This document shows positions 58,260 through 64,000 of a stretch of 64,000 bases of DNA, piece after piece (within the stretch, counting starts at the first letter, position 1; each line of letters begins with the position of its first letter). Both the position numbers and the translations under genes were made by a program. Location of the stretch: positions 216,363,648 through 216,427,647 of the forward strand of contig NC_134568.1 of the NCBI RefSeq assembly GCF_050947875.1, read 5' to 3'. The notes beneath the pieces are model-generated. The model saw nothing but the letters and a program-made list of their open reading frames with translations. It made no database searches and was not told the DNA's origin. Source of the DNA: Dermacentor variabilis. Its lineage: Eukaryota > Arthropoda > Arachnida > Ixodida > Ixodidae.

Positions 58260-58905
58260 GTCATGGTCGTGATGCCGTCATGGTGATTCACTCGTCGCCA
58301 TTCAAATTTTGTTACCTAACTCTCGTCATGTCGTCGCCGTCGCGCCTTTTACGCCGACCCAGTGGGACAAGCTGTCTAGTAGCTTGCGCCACTGGGTATG
58401 TGCTCGTGGTGGTGATGCCGTCGTGGTCGTTGCAACATCATTTCACCAACCACGTCTCGTCATGCCGTCGTCATGACCTCATCGTCGTCAGGCAATCGCC
58501 GTCATACCTTTTCGTGATGCAGCCGCCGTTACGTCATTGTCGTCATACACTTCTTGTCATCCGATTGGCCTCATTCCATCGCCGTCGTTGTGTCGTCGTC
58601 ATACAGTCGTCGTCATGCATTCATCCTCATGCTGTTGTAATGCCGTCGCAGCCGTTCCATCGTCGTCATTCTAACATCGTCATGAAACTCTCGTCATGCT
58701 GCGTTGTCACACAGTCGTCATCATACCACTGTCGTCATGCCGTCGTCGTCACGCTGTTGTTTTCCCATTGTCACGACTTCAGTAATATCATACCACTGTC
58801 GTCCTGCCGTCGTGGCCACACTACCTTCGTCGTTGCATTCATATCAATCCGTCTTCCTCATTCTGTCGCAATTATTCTGTCGTCATTCTATCGTGATTAT
58901 GCAAC
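58260..58905. repeat. degenerate GTCGTCAT minisatellite
   Basis: Irregular repeats of GTCGTCATGC, GTCGTCATAC, CGTCGTCATTC and similar. The open frames across it are a by-product of the triplet-like period. Confidence 0.85.
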
Positions 58906-59129
58906 ACCGCCTAGATAGCTCAAAGCCTTCTCACTTCGATCCATGAGGCCCCCCCCCACGCTACTGGCCCGAAATTTCCATTCACAAGGCTGGCGTGATG
59001 AAAGCGGTGGCGTCAAAATCGCTGTTGCCTACTAGGGAGCATCCTCATTAGATTCTATGGAAGTCGGGCCAGTGACATGACGCCATGCATAGGAGTGAAA
59101 AGGCCCTGTGCTATCTAGGTGGTGTTGGA

Positions 59130-59650
59130 TTACGCCGACGCTGTCATGCCATCGTTGTCATGGCGTCGTCTTCAGACAGTCGCTATCATGCATCCGTTGT
59201 AGTATCGTCGTCGACACGCCGTCTTCGTCATGCCATCATTGTCATCCCAACTTCGTCATCCGGCTGTCGCCATCCATCGTCGTCATACACTCATCATCAT
59301 CTAATATTGGAGTCGTCATGCAGTCGTCGTTATTCCAACGCCATTTAAGAATGGTCCTATGACTGTCATCATCTCGTTGTCGTCATACCGCCTTTGTCAT
59401 TATATCGACGGCATTCCTTCTCTCATTCCACAATCGTTAGCGCGTCGGCGTCATACAGTCGTCGTCATCTAATATTGGAGTCGTCATGCAGTCGTTGTTA
59501 CTCCAACGTCATTTAAGAATGGTGCTATGACTGTCATCATCTCATTGTCGTTATACCGCATTTGTCATTCTATCCACGGCATTCCTTATCTCATTCCACA
59601 GTCGTTAGCGCGTCGGCGTCATACAGTCGTCGTCACGCCGCCATGCTCAA
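59130..59650. repeat. GTCGTCAT minisatellite with 168-bp higher-order unit
   Basis: Same short motif as 58,260-58,905. In addition, a block starting CTAATATTGGAGTCGTCATG occurs at 59,301 and again at 59,469, giving a 168-bp period covering 59,301-59,640. Confidence 0.85.
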
Positions 59651-59984
59651 GCGTTACTATGGCAAGTGAATGCCATAGCAACATGGGGGGATACCGGCTC
59701 AGGCCACACATAACCAAACCAACGGACACAACTACAGATATTAAACAAAACTAACTTCAGAAATATGGTGCGTGTCTACACGCTCCAATGCTAGGCATTA
59801 CTATCGGCAGTCCATCATGAGTTGAGTTCTGCAGTAACATTTTAAAATATTTTTTCCCAATAACACTTGTCGCTTGGAGTCCACTGCCTGCGGATGTGGT
59901 GTACCGCAGAAACCTTGATGCCTTTTACCGCCTCCTGTAATAATGCCTCAATGGCGGTGCAGATCATGTATGAATTAAGTATAA

Positions 59985-60949
59985 AGTTAAGTAATCTGAG
60001 ACACTGCGTCTTACCAGCACTCACGTATGGGGCAGAAACCTGGAGGCTTAGTAAGAGGGTTCTACTTAAATTGAGGATGACGCAACGAGCTATGGAAAGA
60101 AGAATGATAGGTGTAACGTTAAGGGATAAGAAAAGAGCAGATTGGGTGAACGAACAAACGCGAGTTAATGACATCCTAGTTGAAATCAAGAAAAAGAAAT
60201 GGGCATTGTCAGGACATGTAATGAGGAGGGAAGATAACCGATGGTCATTAAAGGGACACTAAAGCGAAACAATAAATCAGTTTAGACTAATGAAGCGTTG
60301 TTTGAGAACCCTGCCGGCAGTCATTTAAAAAAAATAGTTTGATTATTAGATGAGAAAATGAAGGTCCAAGTATCATTATTTGAATTTCGCGCCGAAACCC
60401 CAGCTCCGGTACGTCAGCGTGACGTCAGGGATTCCAAAGTATGTTTTCGCATTTGGGCCGCGTTGGCTGAGTATAGGTTCCCGAAAATTGTTATGTTTAT
60501 TATTTGGTTCCTTTAGAACACAATGTAGTCGATCTGTACCGCTATATACAATTAGTAGGCCCTAGAAGATTCCATCAAAATCCAAGACGTCACAGCCCCC
60601 AGGTGTGGAAACTGAAGTAGGCGTCGCCGTCCGTATTTCGTTCTTGCGCTTTATCTGGCTTACCAAACTTCTTATCGTTGTAAGAGTGGTGTTTTTGGTG
60701 TTGTAGAACGGTAATTTACTGATGCAGAAGAAATCATATTTCACTTTAGTGTCCCTTTAAGGGTTACGAACTGGATTCCAAGGGAAGGGAAACGTAGCAG
60801 GGGACGGCAGAAAGTGAGGTGGGCGGATGAGATTAAGAAGTTTGCAGGGACAACATGGCCACAATTAGTACACGACCGAAGTAGTTGGAGAAGTATGGGA
60901 GAGGCCTTTGCCCTGCAGTGGGCGTAACCAGGCTGATGATGATGATGAA
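59985..60949 (+). mobile_element. RTE-group LINE 3' end, interrupted by a MITE
   Basis: LPALTYGAETWRLSKR, MTQRAMERRMIGVTLRD and WALSGHVMRREDNRWSL, then a MITE, then KRSRGRQKVRWADEIKKFAG and AFALQWA-stop. These are the conserved post-RT blocks of RTE LINEs. The tail is (GAT)n at 60,933-60,947, typical of RTE. Removing the MITE leaves the frame continuous across the site. Confidence 0.85.
60252..60756. mobile_element. TTAA-flanked MITE (piggyBac-like)
   Basis: Ends AGGGACACTAAAG in inverted orientation, flanked on both sides by TTAA (60,248-60,251; 60,757-60,760). TTAA duplication is diagnostic of piggyBac-type transposition. 505 bp, no transposase. Confidence 0.85.
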
Positions 60950-61060
60950 TCTGAGACACCCACATGAATTTACTTTGGCTAGCTTTTATTTCCATGAGCC
61001 ATTGGTTATGCCACTCAGTTAAGGCGTCAATGTCAGAGAAGACCCCATTGATATCTTCAC
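60950..61060 (-). pseudogene. possible RT fragment beside the RTE tail
   Basis: The - strand reads VFSDIDALTEWHNQWLMEIK then SQSKFMWVS, like the post-YADD block of non-LTR reverse transcriptases (D-L-x-W-x-x-W-M-x-N-x-SK). Too short to classify. Confidence 0.3.
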
Positions 61061-62190
61061 CATTTCTTTAATCTGTAGATAACTCAGTAATCAGTGAACA
61101 TAGGAACCATGAAGAATTTTACCTAATCACACTACCGCGTCTTGCTTACAAAATATAAGCCTAGCTTGCATGAGTCGCGAGTAAACGAATCAAAATAGAC
61201 GGATTCGTAATAATTCAAAAGACTTCGGAATTGAAATTTGCTTTCAGCACTTACCACGTTGCACCTTTTCTCGTATTGTAGCCGTGTTGCTTTGTTTTTC
61301 AAACAAGAAATTGTTGACAGACACTTTACATACTCGGCAATTATCAGTGTGTGTTAAGCACTAAATCGATAGCCGTTTCATTGGCGGATGCTGATGACAC
61401 CAGCATAGTGAAAGAAATTAGCAATTGCTTCTCCGCAGCAGCAAATCGGCATTCTCTGGGGTAATTATGAGCTTTGCAGAAATCCGTAAATACTGCTTTT
61501 TTCCCTGTTTTCATACGCAATACAAGGCACGTAGTAGGCATCCCCATCGTTCTCGGTGAGCTGAACTAGGCAACGACTTCATACTTCTGGGAATGACGCA
61601 CGTTACATCAGACGTGCGTGCAAAGTTTCATTCCTGTCGGTTAATTACAGCGTTATGCGAGCTTTATGCTCATGTTCTTTGGCGTCTTGGGAGAACGACA
61701 CGTGTCACTGACTTTCAGTGGGGAGGAAATGGTGTTCAAGCGTGCATGCTTCGCAAAATCATAAGCAGGCAAAGTTTTAAGCTGTTGTGTTAATATCACT
61801 AGCAATCCAAATTCCTACTGCAACTGCTCGACAGAAACAGCTTCGCTGGAAATATTGCTGTATTTTGTAAGGTCGCACACAGGCTGTGTATTTCTTAGAT
61901 TGTCAGAGTTTAACCTTATAATATTTCAGCCGTGTACTAAGAATAAGTCGAGAGAAACATAGCGTCTGTAAGGTGACTTGCAGCGTACCGTTTTTGCAAT
62001 TTTCTGGTACACACTTACGAAGCACCTTTTAAATTATTTAATATAGAAGCAGGTCTTTAGTAATTTTTAGCCAACCAAACGCCCTCCTGAATAACATTCC
62101 TCCTTCTCCCTTTCTTTTCTGCTCTTCCTCCCCAAGCAACTTTACAAATGTTTCCTGCCAACAAATCTAATATTCTAACTCAAACTTAAG
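61061..62190. other. unassigned DNA
   Basis: No domain-bearing ORF or placed repeat. Confidence 0.45.
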
Positions 62191-62199
62191 AGAAGCTTT

Positions 62200-63480
62200 A
62201 GCTCAGGGCCTCCTATCTAAACACACGCGAAACGAGAACTCGTTCTTCTCAGCAACCACTGCACCAAACTTGATGAGTTTTGTTGCATTTAAAAGCAAGA
62301 GCTAAAACCTGGTGATTGCTAGTAGCAAATTTTTGATTTAGGCCGTCAATTGTTTAATAACGCTTGTTGAAAAATCTCAAATATAGAGAAAACGAAACTA
62401 TCAAGTTTACAAATCTGTAACTCAGCAACGAAAATTGATATAACAATTTTATCTATTGCATCTAATAGTACCGCTAAAGCTAAAAAATTGATTTATTATA
62501 CACGGCTGCCAAATTGACCGCTAATATGTCAATTAGACTTTTGCAAGACCCTGTAAACAATGTACCAGATTCACGTAAGGTATAAATTGATGCACAGAAT
62601 TTGTCCGCTTTGCTCTAACGGATGCAGTTTACAGCGCTGATATATCTGTTCTTAGTGCAAAGCTATCAATTTGTAAACTTCGTACTTCCATTTTCTTGAA
62701 TCTTAGCAACTTTTGAAAGTTCCTTCTAAGTATTCGGGCTCTAAGTAAAATTCCGCTTGCAACAGTCACTAGAATTTAACTTTCTCTCTGTCACAAATTT
62801 CATTAACATTGGCCCAGTGGATACCTCGGAAAAGCGTTTCTGCGTTTTACACCTATTTGAATAGGTGGCATCGGAGTTCGGCCCGAGCTAAATACATGCG
62901 AAATCGGCGATCGTTTTTCAGAGCAACTGCTGCATCAAATCTTATGAGTTACGTTGAATTTAAAAGAAACCGTTAAAATGTAGTGATTTCAGAAAGTGAT
63001 ATTTTATTTAAGCTATCTACTTTCAATACGTAAATTACAAAAAAATCGCAGAATTTCAAGAAACAAACATTGACGTATAGAACTCTACCTCAGCAAATAA
63101 AAACGATATCGCAATTCTATAAACTGCACTTAATAACACATCTAAATCGGACAGCAACGATATATCATACGCGACCTTGAAATGTACCCCTAATTTGTGA
63201 ATGTTGTTGCAAGACCCTTCCAAACATTGTAACAAATTCACGCAAGATGTAAATTCATGCATAAGATTTGTTCGCTATTCATGATCCAACGGATGCAGTT
63301 GATAGAAATACGTATTTGTTTTGCATGGCTGAGCTGCTGATTTGTAAACTTCATGCTTCTATTCTTTTTTTCAATTTTACCAATTTTCTGCAATTCTTGT
63401 GAAAAATTCAATTGTCTAAATCAAAATTTTATTTGCTGCAGTCACTGCAATTTTGACTTTCTTAAATGCAACAAATTTCA
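62200..63480. repeat. diverged tandem duplication, unit about 680 bp
   Basis: Blocks recur in the same order: GAGCTAAAT/AGCTCAGGG then ACGCGAAA-CG; GCAACTGCTGCATCAAA vs GCAACCACTGCACCAAA; GTTGAATTTAAAAG vs GTTGCATTTAAAAG; TTGCAAGACCC; AACGGATGCAGTT; GATTTGTAAACTTC vs AATTTGTAAACTTC. Spacing is about 660-680 bp. Non-coding; satellite-like or a dispersed repeat in tandem. Confidence 0.7.
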
Positions 63481-63494
63481 TTCAGATCGGGTCA

Positions 63495-64000
63495 GTGGTG
63501 GTGGTGGTGATAACTTTATTGCACACAGGGGAGTTGCGGACACGCAGGTCCTTGGGCCCCCGCACGGCCCCACTGCACTCAAACGTTCATGTCCCGGAGG
63601 CTCATGACGCTGGCAGCCCGGCCTGTGGCGATGGCTTGCTTGGCCGGGTCCTCGGAGCGCAGTAGGGTCTCCCAAGCTTCCCAAGTAGTAAGGTGCTCCA
63701 GGCCCCGCGGGGGAGGATCCGCCGAGCAGAGGAAAAGGATGTGATCGAGAGTGGCTTTGGGGTGGTGGCAGAGGGTACAGGAGGGGTCGGTGTGGACGTG
63801 GTGATAGCGCGAGCGTATATAAGGGGAGGGTAAGGTGCGTGTTTGGAGCCGCCTCCAAAGTGTCTGGTGATAATTGTCGAGGGAGGGATGGGGTGGGGTA
63901 GAGCCGACGCTCGGTTTTGCAGGCTTGCGTCAGTTCAGTGAATGAATGCATGCGCTCCCGTGAGAACCCTGGATCGGAGGCCGCCGGTGCCCGGTGATCG
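63495..64000 (-). mobile_element. I/R1-type LINE 3' end, runs off the window
   Basis: The - strand frame includes CTLCHHPKATLDHILFLC, a C-x2-C...H...C knuckle, then EAWETLLRSEDPAKQAIATG and SLRDMNV with TGA at 63,579-63,581. A 3' UTR with AATAAAG at about 63,515 and a (CCA)n tail at 63,495-63,509 follows. A 1-nt slip near 63,880 breaks the frame. The RT lies beyond 64,000. Confidence 0.75.

Noticed and set aside
58280..59362. 212-codon and shorter Ser/His/Arg-rich ORFs
   Set aside because: They follow the GTCGTCAT minisatellite and show no domain.
57420..59650. CRISPR-like regularly spaced repeats
   Set aside because: Repeats are short and irregularly spaced, no cas genes, and the DNA is eukaryotic.

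Overview
This is nuclear DNA of a hard tick, probably a metastriate ixodid. The evidence is spliced genes with long introns, tRNA-derived SINEs of the tick Ruka type, many LINE lineages, a Penelope-like element, gypsy debris, and very long perfect dinucleotide arrays. Nothing bacterial, viral-genomic or organellar is visible. The species call rests on repeat style and remembered tick sequence, not on a search.

The main cellular gene is a five-coding-exon CRAL-TRIO (SEC14-like) lipid-transfer protein on the + strand, 6,504-24,038. The exons join in phase with GT/AG borders into a 293-residue protein running from Met to stop. It resembles the alpha-tocopherol transfer protein/clavesin group. 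Its introns (2.6-5.0 kb) are filled with transposons: a THAP-bearing TIR element, foldback hairpins, a MITE, a Penelope-like element and SINEs. A second likely gene is an intronless seven-transmembrane gustatory-receptor-like gene on the - strand, 46,713-47,807. A third candidate is the C-terminal part of a P-element/THAP9-type transposase at 36,504-37,409 (+), with exon-like pieces and a 274-bp-spaced duplication upstream.

Layout: 0.1-2.9 kb, THAP TIR element copy A and unassigned DNA; 2.9-4.1 kb, a perfect (GT)594 array; 4.7-6.2 kb, an element with 92-bp inverted ends between (TA)n arrays; 6.5-24 kb, the CRAL-TRIO gene; 24-27 kb, no gene seen; 27.1-27.9 kb, LTR-like segment; 28-30.7 kb, broken CR1/L2-group LINE; 30.9-32.8 kb, three small TIR elements in a row; 33.8-37.7 kb, LINE tail and P-type transposase region; 39.2-41.4 kb, I-type LINE with RNase H; 41.4-46.5 kb, mostly empty with (TA)n arrays; 46.7-47.8 kb, gustatory receptor; 48.4-54.0 kb, a degraded gypsy element with a CR1/L2-type LINE inserted, apparently as an inverted (twin-primed) copy; 54.3-57.4 kb, nested LINE/SINE/foldback debris; 57.4-59.7 kb, degenerate TAGTCATT and GTCGTCAT minisatellites; 60-61 kb, RTE LINE tail split by a TTAA-flanked MITE; 62.2-63.5 kb, diverged tandem repeat; 63.5-64 kb, 3' end of another LINE running off the window.

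The genes form no operon or pathway. The window is a record of nested transposition around two or three cellular genes. Most transposon ORFs carry stops, frameshifts or lost catalytic residues.
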